DNA of 64,000 nt from Chitinophaga sp. YR573. Its GTDB lineage: Bacteria > Bacteroidota > Bacteroidia > Chitinophagales > Chitinophagaceae. Positions 16,633-25,663 of the stretch are shown here, piece after piece (position 1 is the first letter of the stretch; every line of letters begins with the position of its first letter). Under the pieces are notes generated by a model that was not told the origin of the DNA, made no database searches, and worked only from the letters and a program-made list of their open reading frames with translations. The translations under genes were made by a program, and so were the position numbers. The stretch spans positions 513,199 through 577,198 of the forward strand of contig NZ_FOJF01000001.1 of assembly GCF_900110995.1 (NCBI RefSeq), written 5' to 3'.

Positions 16633-17481
16633 TTACAATTTTGTAAACGAAACCAACGTATTATCCGAAGGATCTCTCTCCTGTAAAATCCTGCTACCGG
16701 AATCTTTAAATCCATAAGAGCTGATGATCTTACTCCATTCATCTATAGATTTAAAAGATTTAAATTCTGATTGATCCGTCTCCCAGGTTACTTTCAATCC
16801 GAGATTAAACACAGTGTGTACCAGCGATACAAACGTTGCCATCTCAGGAGTCTTCACATCATGATCACGCATGATAAATAAGCCACCCTTGCGTAATACA
16901 CGTTTAACAGATTGAATATACCCATCCAGTAAATCGTGCGGACAATGATGTAATCCAATATGACAGGTAACCAGGTCTACACTTTCATCAGGGATCTGAG
17001 TAGCACTGATAGGCTGGTAATCCAGTGGGAAAAATGTACCTATTTTTGCAATCTGTCCTCTCTCCATAATATCCGCCAGTGAATAATCTGTTACAATATC
17101 ATTGGTCAGATAAACAGGCCCGCTCAGTGAAATATGTTTCCTCAGTTCACTGATATATCTGCCGGTAGAACCGATCTCCAGGTAACCATTTATCTTTGTC
17201 TTATCTCCCAGCAACTGCAATACCTGCCTGGCCATTTCCTTCTTCTGCTTCTTCAGTGCAGGTAAGGCATACGTCAGTTCAGACAGAAATGTTTTTATCT
17301 TAGGCAAACCAGCCTGCACTGTCTTATAAATCTCTTCATCATTACTCTTTTCTTTAGAAACAGTAGCAATCAGATGATGGAATTTATCTTCAGGATATAA
17401 ATGAAAGATCACCTGTAAAAACCGGTAAAAATCATCACTCCATTTGGTATCTGAGTAAACAGCTTTGAATTCGGAATTCAT
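16633..17481 (-). CDS. Class I SAM-dependent methyltransferase
   Basis: 282 residues from ATG 17479-17481, 5 bp after the preceding stop; an earlier start would overlap that gene. The Rossmann motifs are GYLEIGSTGRYISELR (motif I), VYLTNDIVTDYSLADI, DESVDLVTCHIGLHHCP (motif IV) and LRKGGLFIMRDHDV. The first 100 residues are a helical cap. Substrate unknown. Its genomic company (FAD-linked oxidoreductase, membrane-anchored protein) suggests a small-molecule or lipid pathway. Confidence 0.85.
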   Translation of the reverse strand: MNSEFKAVYSDTKWSDDFYRFLQVIFHLYPEDKFHHLIATVSKEKSNDEEIYKTVQAGLPKIKTFLSELTYALPALKKQKKEMARQVLQLLGDKTKINGYLEIGSTGRYISELRKHISLSGPVYLTNDIVTDYSLADIMERGQIAKIGTFFPLDYQPISATQIPDESVDLVTCHIGLHHCPHDLLDGYIQSVKRVLRKGGLFIMRDHDVKTPEMATFVSLVHTVFNLGLKVTWETDQSEFKSFKSIDEWSKIISSYGFKDSGSRILQERDPSDNTLVSFTKL

Positions 17482-17486
17482 ATGGT

Positions 17487-19199
17487 TTATTTTTTTTGAT
17501 AGTAAGTATCCCAAAGTATATTTCTGAATTTAAAACCGGGATCCAGTTTAGCTTTCAGGTCAAATAATTTCTTAGCATCAGGATAGGCAAGATGAAATTG
17601 CGCTGTAGTAGCATGTGCCTGATAAGGCAGATAATAAGCGCCGTTAAACGCGATAGCCGCATTAATCAGCTCCCTTGTCCATACCCCTACTTTCCCCTTC
17701 TCCACCTCATTCGTATACTGCTTATACCACACCACAAATGCAAATACTTCTTCCCTTGCCCAGGCCATCATAGACCCACTGTCAGCCGCTGCATGACGAA
17801 CAGATACATTCAGCGTATTCACATTATGCCTGATAAAAATCTCCGCCATCAGATCAGAGAAAGCATCAAAATGACGTACAGGGATAAAGTATTCCTGCAA
17901 CACATAAGTACTCTCTGCTCTGGATGCAGGCTCTAATTCAGCCACATCATACCCGGCTTCATAATTCCGCCAGTGAATCTTTTTACTGAGATATAAAATA
18001 GGATCGATAATATATTCCCTGCGCCACTTTCCGAATTTGCTTTTACTAAACGCACTGATAAAATATCTTTCAATAGGATAAGCAGCAGACAAAGGCATCA
18101 AACGGGTTTTCACTGTAGGCTTCTCCGTTGTTTTCATCCAGCTGACCGCTCTTGCATTTTTATAATAAGGCGGATAGAGATCACCGTTATGAAAAACAAC
18201 ATCTTTATTATCCCGTATATGCTCAATGAAGAAATCTTTATATTGACTCCTTCTCATTTTCTTAAACGCTCTTTTCACCGCTACATTCTCTTCCAGCTCC
18301 AGTTCAACAGTAGCTATCACAGCCACCGCATTATAACAACCCACACAGGCAAAGAACAACTCCGGTTTTTCTGTAGCAGAGGTTTTCACCAGTTGTCCAT
18401 CAGCTAAAATTACTTCCAGGGATTTTACTGATAAGATCAATGCCCCTAATCCAATATACCTGCCATGACAATTCACACTCAATGATCCCCCCACCGTAAA
18501 ATTGGCGTAGGTCTGCATGATCTTCACACTCAGGTTATGCGGATCTACATACTGCTGTATATCACACCAGCGTATCCCCGCCTCTACTTTAATGGTCTTG
18601 TCCTGTGCCGAAAATGCGATAATCCTGTTCAGCTTCCGCATATCTATATGCGTACAACCGGGACTGGCAGTTTGCCCTCCCATGCTAAACCGGCCACCGC
18701 CAATAGCAATAGCGCCGGAAGTATCTTTAATAATACTTCCCAGCTCCTCAATACTGGCTGGAATAACAACCTTTGCAACGGTGATGGGGTTGAGTTGGGT
18801 CACATCATTCACAATCGTCTCTACCTGCGGATTCTTAAAATAATCCGGGGCAGAACCAGGTACTACCCCATAACGGTTAGGCAGTACACTTCCTTTCTTA
18901 AAACCCAGTAAAAAGATAAGGATCAAAGGCCCGGCAACAGGGATCAGGATCAGCCATAACCAATGGCCGGATCTGTTGCTGTCATGTAATCTTTTGATGG
19001 CAGTTGCCAGTAAAGACCAGCCTAAAATGGGGTAAATGGCCCAGGTAGCGCTATAGCCTGCTACAAATTCAAGAAGGTTGAAAAGGATGTAAAACGACGT
19101 CCAGATGAATACAGATACAGTCCAGTAGGTCAGTCTGTTAATCCTCCCCCTTCCTGTAAAGAGTAAATAGCTTACAGGTAGTTTATTCTTAAATACCAT
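17487..19199 (-). CDS. DUF805 membrane domain fused to an FAD-linked oxidoreductase
   Basis: 570 residues. Residues 1-115 are a DUF805 domain: GRGRINRLTYW, three to four hydrophobic helices, and the signature RLHDSNRSGHW. From about 140 a PCMH-type FAD-binding domain follows (AIAIGGGRFSMGGQ, KTIKVEAGIRWCDIQQYV, FTVGGSLSVNCHGRY). A C-terminal domain resembling sugar-lactone or alditol oxidases ends in LDPGFKFRNILW. DUF805 would anchor the flavoenzyme at the inner membrane, with the oxidase probably on the cytoplasmic side. It is the first gene of the four-gene cluster. The fusion is uncommon in my experience; substrate unknown. Confidence 0.85.
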   Translation of the reverse strand: MVFKNKLPVSYLLFTGRGRINRLTYWTVSVFIWTSFYILFNLLEFVAGYSATWAIYPILGWSLLATAIKRLHDSNRSGHWLWLILIPVAGPLILIFLLGFKKGSVLPNRYGVVPGSAPDYFKNPQVETIVNDVTQLNPITVAKVVIPASIEELGSIIKDTSGAIAIGGGRFSMGGQTASPGCTHIDMRKLNRIIAFSAQDKTIKVEAGIRWCDIQQYVDPHNLSVKIMQTYANFTVGGSLSVNCHGRYIGLGALILSVKSLEVILADGQLVKTSATEKPELFFACVGCYNAVAVIATVELELEENVAVKRAFKKMRRSQYKDFFIEHIRDNKDVVFHNGDLYPPYYKNARAVSWMKTTEKPTVKTRLMPLSAAYPIERYFISAFSKSKFGKWRREYIIDPILYLSKKIHWRNYEAGYDVAELEPASRAESTYVLQEYFIPVRHFDAFSDLMAEIFIRHNVNTLNVSVRHAAADSGSMMAWAREEVFAFVVWYKQYTNEVEKGKVGVWTRELINAAIAFNGAYYLPYQAHATTAQFHLAYPDAKKLFDLKAKLDPGFKFRNILWDTYYQKK

Positions 19200-19297
19200 T
19201 CAACAATAAAATATAGTTGAAGGTAATATTTCTTTTTTAATGAATCTGTTAAAATAAGTATACTAGTTGCTTAGATTGGTCTATTTTGATCAAAGAG

Positions 19298-19374
19298 TAA
19301 TTTTTTTGTGATGGCGCTTCGCACCATCACAAAAAAATTAAAGGGGTTTTGCAGGGTTCCGCCCTGCACCCAAA
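19298..19374 (-). repeat. Double-hairpin 3' element, copy 2 (runs into the CLC gene)
   Basis: Arms 19298-19317 and 19321-19340 pair over 20 bp with one mismatch. The second hairpin is 19350-19368, with loop TTCC in place of CTTC. Here the element is not downstream of a stop: it encodes the last residues of the CLC protein, and the CLC stop codon (19338-19340) lies within it. The preceding TGATCAAAGAG also recurs in copy 4 as TGATCAAATAG. Confidence 0.9.
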
Positions 19375-21014
19375 AAATTCTTCCCTTTCACAATCAGTTT
19401 ATACCCACTTCTCTTCACTGATATGGCACGCTGATAATCTTCGTTCGCTCTGTGTTTTTTTCCATAGGCAGCAAGTACCAGCTTTGCTGTTAATACACCT
19501 ACTACTTTACCATCATCTACCACCGGTAAATAATCGGTATTATACTTATCCATCACGGCAATCGCTACACTCAGCTTACTGTCCGGATGCACATAGGCTT
19601 CCGGTACTCCTTCCACGCTAATCGTCTTATCCATGGCATCTTCTGCATTTATTCCCTGCAATACATCAGGTCCATATACATCCGGAGTAGCTACTCCACG
19701 CCTTTGTATCTTCTCCGTCATAATACTGCTCTTCATCAGAAAGAAAGAAACAAAATAAGAGGCTGTACAGGCACCCAGTAAAGGTAATAAGCCATGCGGC
19801 TGCATTGTCGTCTCAAAAGCAAATACGATGGCTGTTAACAAAGCCCTGGCAGCACCTGCAAACATAGCCGCCATACCTATCAATGCACAGGTAGGAAGGT
19901 TAATATCACTATGAGGAAAAAGGGTTAATACCAACATACCTAAACCTACACCTGTTGCTCCACCGATAGTCAGTAAGGGGGCCAGTGTACCACCCGAAGT
20001 ACCACTACCTAAAGAAACAGACCAGGAAATAAACTTCAGCACACATAACCCTAACACTATCTGAAGAGATAAATTCCCACTCAGCAAAGAAGAAATATTA
20101 CTGTACCCTACTCCTAATGTATAAGGCGCGAAATACCCGGTAACACCCACTGCTACAGCACCAATGGCCGGCCACCACATCCAGTGAAAAGGCAGATGCT
20201 CGAACAGGTCTTCAATAAAATAAATGCTTTTAGAAATAAACGCAGCTATCACACCAATAACCACTCCCAGCAAAACATACCACAACATAGCCTCTGAACC
20301 CGCAGCCGGAATAACCGGCATCGCAAAAACAGGGGCCGTACCAAACAATATAAAATGCATGGCGGTACCTGTCGCACAGGCCAGCGCCACCGGAATAATG
20401 GACCTTGGAGAAAACTCAAACAACAACAATTCTATCGCTAACAATACCGCTGCTATTGGTGTTCCAAAAATAGCCGCCATACCAGCCGTTGCCCCTGCGG
20501 TGAGCATAATCTTCCTTTCATTGGGCGTAATATGCATGATCTGCCCGGCCAGAGATCCCAATGCCCCACCTGTGGCGATAATAGGCCCTTCTGCACCAAA
20601 CGGACCACCAGTCCCTATCGCAAAGGCGGCTGACAAAGGCTTCAGCCAGGTAATGATCGGCTTGATCTTACTGTCATTCGTCAACACCTGCTCCATCGCT
20701 TCCGGAATACCATGCCCGCGGATAGCTGCGGAACCCAGTCTGGCCATCACTCCTACTATCAAACCACCTATCACCGGTACTATAATCACAAATAACCCCA
20801 GCGTATTATGGACAGGACTCGCTTCCTCAAAAGAAAACTTCCCGTAAAAAGATAAATTAGTGATCAGGTTGATTAAAGCCACCAGTCCTTTGGCCACAAA
20901 CCCGATCACAATCGCATTTACAATAGCCTGCAAACTCAAAAACAACACTCTTTTTGAAACAACCGGAGACGGTTCTATATTAATATCCAGCGACGGCGCA
21001 ATTGGAACTGACAT
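19338..21014 (-). CDS. CLC family chloride channel/antiporter with CBS domains
   Basis: 558 residues with about ten hydrophobic helices. The CLC selectivity regions are RGHGIPEAMEQV, GPFGAEGPIIATGG and SGTSGGTLAPLLTIGG. Two CBS motifs in the C-terminal soluble part (AEDAMDKTISVEGVPEAYV, then MDKYNTDYLPVVDDGKVVGV) would bind nucleotides and gate the channel. The protein ends NFLGAGRNPAKPL, encoded by a dispersed repeat rather than by ordinary CLC sequence. It diverges from a Crp-type regulator across a 92-bp region with a palindrome, so the regulator may control it. Confidence 0.92.
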   Translation of the reverse strand: MSVPIAPSLDINIEPSPVVSKRVLFLSLQAIVNAIVIGFVAKGLVALINLITNLSFYGKFSFEEASPVHNTLGLFVIIVPVIGGLIVGVMARLGSAAIRGHGIPEAMEQVLTNDSKIKPIITWLKPLSAAFAIGTGGPFGAEGPIIATGGALGSLAGQIMHITPNERKIMLTAGATAGMAAIFGTPIAAVLLAIELLLFEFSPRSIIPVALACATGTAMHFILFGTAPVFAMPVIPAAGSEAMLWYVLLGVVIGVIAAFISKSIYFIEDLFEHLPFHWMWWPAIGAVAVGVTGYFAPYTLGVGYSNISSLLSGNLSLQIVLGLCVLKFISWSVSLGSGTSGGTLAPLLTIGGATGVGLGMLVLTLFPHSDINLPTCALIGMAAMFAGAARALLTAIVFAFETTMQPHGLLPLLGACTASYFVSFFLMKSSIMTEKIQRRGVATPDVYGPDVLQGINAEDAMDKTISVEGVPEAYVHPDSKLSVAIAVMDKYNTDYLPVVDDGKVVGVLTAKLVLAAYGKKHRANEDYQRAISVKRSGYKLIVKGKNFLGAGRNPAKPL

Positions 21015-21030
21015 AAATAACTATTTTTCA

Positions 21031-21063
21031 CAAAAGTATTACATAAACAATACTTTTCAGCAA
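21031..21063 (-). promoter_or_regulatory. Probable promoter of the CLC gene
   Basis: CAAAAGTA at 21031-21038 is the complement of a TAnnTTTG -7 box. A CAA (-33 TTG) lies 22 nt further out at 21061-21063. The -7 box overlaps one arm of the palindrome at 21032-21057. Confidence 0.5.
21032..21057. promoter_or_regulatory. Perfect 9-bp palindrome between the divergent CLC and Crp-type genes
   Basis: AAAAGTATT (21032-21040) and AATACTTTT (21049-21057) are exact inverted repeats with an 8-bp spacer. The site overlaps the CLC promoter and sits just upstream of the regulator's own -7 box, as expected for a shared operator. The Crp-type protein encoded next door is the obvious candidate to bind it. 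Confidence 0.55.
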
Positions 21064-21071
21064 TAATTTTA

Positions 21072-21079
21072 TAAATTTG
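21072..21079 (+). promoter_or_regulatory. Bacteroidota-type -7 box of the Crp-type regulator
   Basis: TAAATTTG matches TAnnTTTG, 27 bp before the ATG at 21107. No clear -33 TTG is seen, which would fit dependence on an activator. Confidence 0.5.
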
Positions 21080-21106
21080 TACTATTAAACATTGCACAAA
21101 CAATAT

Positions 21107-21781
21107 ATGACGCATAGCCATGGCGATTGTTTTTTATGCCGGTACAGCCTGCCGGAGTGGTTTACCGCCATTAATACGAACGCTAAACTGCTGACCATCA
21201 AGAAAGGACAACTGATCTTTAAAGAAGGAGATCCTGTTACTGGTTTCTATTTCCTGCACACAGGTAAAGTAAAAGTGCATAAACAATGGGGAGCAGATAA
21301 AGATCTTATCGTAAAATTCGCCGCTGCAGGAGATGTACTCGGTCACAGGGCACTGGCTGCCAATCAGCACTATCCTGTTTCCGCCACTGCACTGGAAAAT
21401 GTAACAGCCTGTTTCGTTACGCCGGAATTTCTCAGAACTACCTTAAAAGTAAATAACGAACTTACTTACCAGCTCATGCTCTATTATGCCAATGACTTAC
21501 AGGAAGCAGAAAGAGGGATGCGTAATATGGTACACATGGATGTAAAAAGCCGCATAGCAGAAGCTATCCTTAAAATAGCAGCGATCTTCGGTTTAAATGA
21601 TAAAGGTGAAATAAACAGCACCTTAACGCGCCAGGATATCGCTTCCTATGCGGGCACCACCTACGAAACACTCTTCAAATTAACCAATGAACTCATCACA
21701 CAAAAGATCCTGGATGTTTCCGGAAAAAACATCAGGATCTTAGATGAAGAAAAGTTGAGAGGGTTAATAAAAAACGGATGA
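21107..21781 (+). CDS. Crp/Fnr family transcription regulator
   Basis: 224 residues from ATG 21107 (a TTG at 21092 is less likely). The cyclic-nucleotide-binding fold shows as KKGQLIFKEGDPVTGFYFLH, GKVKVHK and FAAAGDVLGHRAL. The C-terminal Crp-type winged helix shows as LTRQDIASYAGTTYETLFKL. Two cysteines (C9 and C12, in DCFLCRY) near the N-terminus resemble the cysteine cluster of Fnr-like proteins, but only two are there, so a complete [4Fe-4S] site is unlikely from this region alone. It is divergent from the CLC gene with a shared palindrome, and ends 2 bp before the stop of the convergent permease. Confidence 0.9.
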   Translation: MTHSHGDCFLCRYSLPEWFTAINTNAKLLTIKKGQLIFKEGDPVTGFYFLHTGKVKVHKQWGADKDLIVKFAAAGDVLGHRALAANQHYPVSATALENVTACFVTPEFLRTTLKVNNELTYQLMLYYANDLQEAERGMRNMVHMDVKSRIAEAILKIAAIFGLNDKGEINSTLTRQDIASYAGTTYETLFKLTNELITQKILDVSGKNIRILDEEKLRGLIKNG

Positions 21782-21783
21782 TC

Positions 21784-24195
21784 TTATTCAGATTTCAAAC
21801 TCCTTACGGGGTTAGCCAGCGCTGCTTTGATCGTCTGGAAACTAACAGTGATCAGTGTGATAGCAATAGCGCAGCATGCAGCCATCGCAAACACCCACCA
21901 GCTGATATTAATCCGGTAAGCAAAATCTTCTAACCAGCGGTTCATAATAAACCATGCCAGCGGAGAACCTATAATCAATGCAATACCTACGAGTTTTAAA
22001 AAGTCTTTGGATAATAACGTTACAATACCCGTGATAGATGAACCCAGTACTTTACGAATGCCTATTTCTTTAGTACGCTGCTCTGCCGCATAAGTTACCA
22101 GTCCGAATAATCCCAGGCAGGCAATCAGGATAGCAAAAAATGCAAAGGATAAAAACAGCTTACCTGTACGTTGTTCCGCATTATACAGGCGGTTAAAATC
22201 ATCATCCAGGAAGGAATATATAAAAGGCTGACCAGCCATCTTATCCATTCCATGATAAGCCTTTTCAATCTGCGGAATAACAGAAGATATCTTATCAGCA
22301 GTAATCCTCAATGCCATACGGTCTCTTGTGTCCCTTAACGTAAACACTACCGGCGGGATCTTACTTCTCAAAGATCCTGCATTAAAATCCTTTACCACTC
22401 CTATCACATTCAATGCATTACCGCCATAATATAATACCTTATTTAAAGGATCTTTGGTAAAGCCCAGCAGACGGGCTGCCGTTTCATTAATGATAACCGT
22501 CTGCGAATCCGTAGACAGCTTCGGAGAAAAATTCCTCCCCTGCGCCAGCTCCATGCCCAGTGTTGGTATATAATCCGCATCTACATTCCATTGCGTTAAG
22601 CCTAACACCTGTCCTTCGCTCCGGGCTGCATCTTTGGAAAATATCCCGGTACTGAAACTGGTAGTAGTAGGCATAGATCCTGCCATCGTAACAGCTTCCA
22701 CTCCGGGTATATGTGAAATCTCCTCTTTAAATGTCTGTGCATGAATCCACAAAGAGGCTGTATTTCCTAACACCAGTACCTGTTCTCTTTTATAACCCAG
22801 CTTTTTATTCCTGATATAATTCAACTGGCTATAAATCACCAGTGTACCTACTATCAGGATAACCGCTGTGGCAAACTGGAATACTACTAAACTATTTCTT
22901 AACCATCCTCCCTTAAAACCTGTAGCAATCTTTCCTTTTAATACCTTCACCGGTTCAAAGGAAGAGAGGAAAAATGCTGGATAACTGCCAGCCAGTAAGC
23001 CCACCACTATAGCCGTCAATACCAGGGATACCAACATCCAGTTCGCTGCAAAAATGTCTAGCATCAATTGCTTTCCGGATAATTCATTCAGAAAAGGCAA
23101 TAAGACAGCAGCCATCAGAATGGCTAGTACCAATGCTATGAAACTCGTTAATACAGATTCTACAAGAAACTGTGAGATAAGGTTTGAACGTTGAGAACCC
23201 AATACTTTACGTACCCCTACTTCCTTAGACCTGCCGGCAGAACGGGCAGTAGAAAGGTTCATGAAATTAACACAGGCAATCAGTAATATGATGATGGCAA
23301 TCACGATAAAACTATATACATACTGGATATTGCCGGAAGGCTCTACTTCACTGGTCAGCGTAGAGAATAAATGGATTTTTGTTACAGGGATCACATTATA
23401 ACCAAAATGACCACCTTTCTTTTCTAAATCACTAATATTGCTACCTGTCATTTTCAGCAGCGACGGTTCCATGTATTTTTTTGTTACCTGCTTCAGATAG
23501 TTATTCAGCATAGCTTCATCTGTACCGGGCTTTGCCAGAATGTAAGTAGTAAAATTATCAGACATCCAGTTGGCATCCCGACTTTCATCATTACCTGCCA
23601 TGGCCTTGATAAAACTCAGATGTACATGCGAACTGGCAGGCATATCTTTCATCACACCGGAAATCGTATAGGTATTGGTATTATCTACCAATAATGTTTT
23701 GCCTAAAGCATCAGTGGTATTAAAGTATTTTTTTGCCATACTTTCCGATATCACCATCGTATTAGCCAGCGTCAGTGCTGTTTTGGGATTACCGGTAATG
23801 AGTGGTAATGTGAATACATCAAACAGTGTGGAATCTGCAAAGGCAGCATTATGCTCTACCAGTGTCTGCTCTCCTTTCTTTACCAGCATATCCCCAAAAT
23901 CTATCATACGCACGAAGTTCTCTACCTGCGGATAATCATTCACCAGCGTAGTGCCCAGTTGCGCCGGGGACACCCTTTCTTTAAAAGCGCTCCCGTTCAC
24001 CAGGAAATCTGCATTCACCCGGTAAATGCGATCTGCTTTCTCATTATATTTATCATAACCCAGTTCATCCGTCACAAATAAAGTGATCAGTAAACAGATA
24101 GCTAACCCGATGGCAAGACCCAATATATTAATAGCAGAAAAAACCTTATTATTCCAAAGATTCCTGAAAGCGATCTTAAAGTAGTTTTTGAACAT
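21784..24195 (-). CDS. ABC transporter permease, MacB/FtsX type
   Basis: 803 residues with the layout of the large Bacteroidota FtsX-type permeases. It starts MFKNYFKIAFRNLWNNKVFS followed by helix 1 (INILGLAIGLAICLLI) and a periplasmic MacB_PCD domain. An FtsX core with three helices carries ARSAGRSKEVGVRKVLGS; a second periplasmic domain is followed by a second FtsX core with AEQRTKEIGIRKVLGSS. The two KEVGVRK/KEIGIRK motifs mark the ATPase-coupling loops. No ATPase gene is adjacent, which is usual for these orphan permeases. Likely role: mechanotransmission or export across the envelope; substrate unknown. Confidence 0.93.
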   Translation of the reverse strand: MFKNYFKIAFRNLWNNKVFSAINILGLAIGLAICLLITLFVTDELGYDKYNEKADRIYRVNADFLVNGSAFKERVSPAQLGTTLVNDYPQVENFVRMIDFGDMLVKKGEQTLVEHNAAFADSTLFDVFTLPLITGNPKTALTLANTMVISESMAKKYFNTTDALGKTLLVDNTNTYTISGVMKDMPASSHVHLSFIKAMAGNDESRDANWMSDNFTTYILAKPGTDEAMLNNYLKQVTKKYMEPSLLKMTGSNISDLEKKGGHFGYNVIPVTKIHLFSTLTSEVEPSGNIQYVYSFIVIAIIILLIACVNFMNLSTARSAGRSKEVGVRKVLGSQRSNLISQFLVESVLTSFIALVLAILMAAVLLPFLNELSGKQLMLDIFAANWMLVSLVLTAIVVGLLAGSYPAFFLSSFEPVKVLKGKIATGFKGGWLRNSLVVFQFATAVILIVGTLVIYSQLNYIRNKKLGYKREQVLVLGNTASLWIHAQTFKEEISHIPGVEAVTMAGSMPTTTSFSTGIFSKDAARSEGQVLGLTQWNVDADYIPTLGMELAQGRNFSPKLSTDSQTVIINETAARLLGFTKDPLNKVLYYGGNALNVIGVVKDFNAGSLRSKIPPVVFTLRDTRDRMALRITADKISSVIPQIEKAYHGMDKMAGQPFIYSFLDDDFNRLYNAEQRTGKLFLSFAFFAILIACLGLFGLVTYAAEQRTKEIGIRKVLGSSITGIVTLLSKDFLKLVGIALIIGSPLAWFIMNRWLEDFAYRINISWWVFAMAACCAIAITLITVSFQTIKAALANPVRSLKSE

Positions 24196-24321
24196 ACGCC
24201 CTTAAATTAATAATTCCTGATTCCCCAAGAAAGTGCCAGTTTATATTGATTTAATTATCAGCACCTTATAATAAGGTGTAATATTGTAAATGTCCGCTTT
24301 TGATACGTCAGGTGTTCACTT

Positions 24322-25659
24322 TTGGAATTTTGTATTACTTTAAAAGGCAAATTAAAAAATCATCCTTTGCAACTGACAGAAGAACAAGTAATGGCACTGG
24401 CGCCTGACGATGCATCCCGCAAAGCAGGCAGGGAATTAAGCAGTCCTTCAAAATGGGTGACCAAAGGCGCCAACGAACAAGCTCTCTGGGGCGAATGCCA
24501 GGGTAGCGGCAGTAAACCTTACCGTACCCAGGTAGATCTGGCCGGAATGGCCTTTAAATGCAGTTGCCCCAGCCGCAAATTCCCCTGTAAACATGGTATC
24601 GGCTTACTGATACTCTTTGCCCGGAATGCCGCTGATTTTACTACTACCGAAGCGCCGGACTGGGTAAGTGAATGGATCTCCAAAAGAGAAACAAAAAATA
24701 CAGCTACAGATAAAAAAACGCCTGTCAATGAAGCAGCTCAGGCCAAAAGGCAACACGCCCGTGAACAGAGTGTAGAAGACGGACTGTCCGAATTACTCCT
24801 CTGGATCAAAGACATCGTACGTAACGGCATTGTAGGCATCCCGGAAAAAGACAGTTCCTTTTTTACCGATATGGCCCGGCGTATGGTAGATGCCAAAGCA
24901 CCCGGACTAGCCACTCTTGTTAAAAACGCAGGTAACCTCAGCTTTTACAAAGAAGGCTGGCAAAATGAGTTCACCGATCTGTTGGCACGCATGTACCTGC
25001 TGATTGCCGGTTATACGAATAAACCAGCTGCTTTAACAGACGATCTGCGCAGCAATATAGGATTTACCCAAAGTCAGGAAGAACTGCGGGAAAAGCCCGG
25101 TATTAAAGATACCTGGCTGGTGCTGAGCAAACAAACCGAAACAGAAGATTCGCTCACGGTAGAACGTAACTGGCTATACGGTACCGCTACTAAACAATAT
25201 GCGCTCGTACTACAGTTCAGTGTTATGGCTCAGAGCATGGTGCTCAACTTCGCTCCGGGAATGTTGCTGGATGCAGAACTGGTATTCTACCCCTCTGCAC
25301 AACCTTTACGTGCGCTCATCAAAAGTCAGTCGGCGGCCGCAGTCGTACCACCCATCTCCGGCCTTAGCGGCTGGCAACAGGTAGCCGAACTGGAAACCGC
25401 TTACAACAGTGCGCTGCCGTTCAGCTCACCCCGACCTTTCCTGCTGCAGCAAATCACACCCTTGCGATATGAAGGCCGCTGGTGGCTGTCTGATAGCAGC
25501 AACAGAGTCGTACAGGTAAAGGAAGACTTCCGCGAGATGTACAAACTACTGTCCATCAGCGGAGGCAACCCCCTGAACCTGGCCGTACTGGGCAACGAAA
25601 ATTGTTATGAACCCCTGGGCATCTTAACAGAAACCCATTACATTTCCCTGTCAAACTAA
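24322..25659 (+). CDS. SWIM zinc-finger protein, first gene of the MoxR/vWA operon
   Basis: 445 residues from a TTG at 24322. Another TTG at 24367, just before the conserved LTEEQVMALAPDD, is an equally plausible start, and the first ATG (24391) would cut into conserved sequence. The SWIM motif CxCx6CxH is intact in FKCSCPSRKFPCKHGIGL (C80, C82, C89, H91 from the 24322 start), preceded by ALWGECQGSGSKPYRTQVDL. The remainder is a helical plus beta region without known motifs. SWIM domains bind zinc and mediate DNA or protein contacts. Only 4 bp separate it from the next gene, so it belongs to a five-gene operon. Confidence 0.88.
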   Translation: MEFCITLKGKLKNHPLQLTEEQVMALAPDDASRKAGRELSSPSKWVTKGANEQALWGECQGSGSKPYRTQVDLAGMAFKCSCPSRKFPCKHGIGLLILFARNAADFTTTEAPDWVSEWISKRETKNTATDKKTPVNEAAQAKRQHAREQSVEDGLSELLLWIKDIVRNGIVGIPEKDSSFFTDMARRMVDAKAPGLATLVKNAGNLSFYKEGWQNEFTDLLARMYLLIAGYTNKPAALTDDLRSNIGFTQSQEELREKPGIKDTWLVLSKQTETEDSLTVERNWLYGTATKQYALVLQFSVMAQSMVLNFAPGMLLDAELVFYPSAQPLRALIKSQSAAAVVPPISGLSGWQQVAELETAYNSALPFSSPRPFLLQQITPLRYEGRWWLSDSSNRVVQVKEDFREMYKLLSISGGNPLNLAVLGNENCYEPLGILTETHYISLSN

Positions 25660-25663
25660 TTTT

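Noticed and set aside
20224..20847. 207-codon + strand frame inside the CLC gene
   Set aside because: It is antisense to a well-supported membrane protein; low-complexity Ala/Pro/Ile content is the mirror of TM helices.
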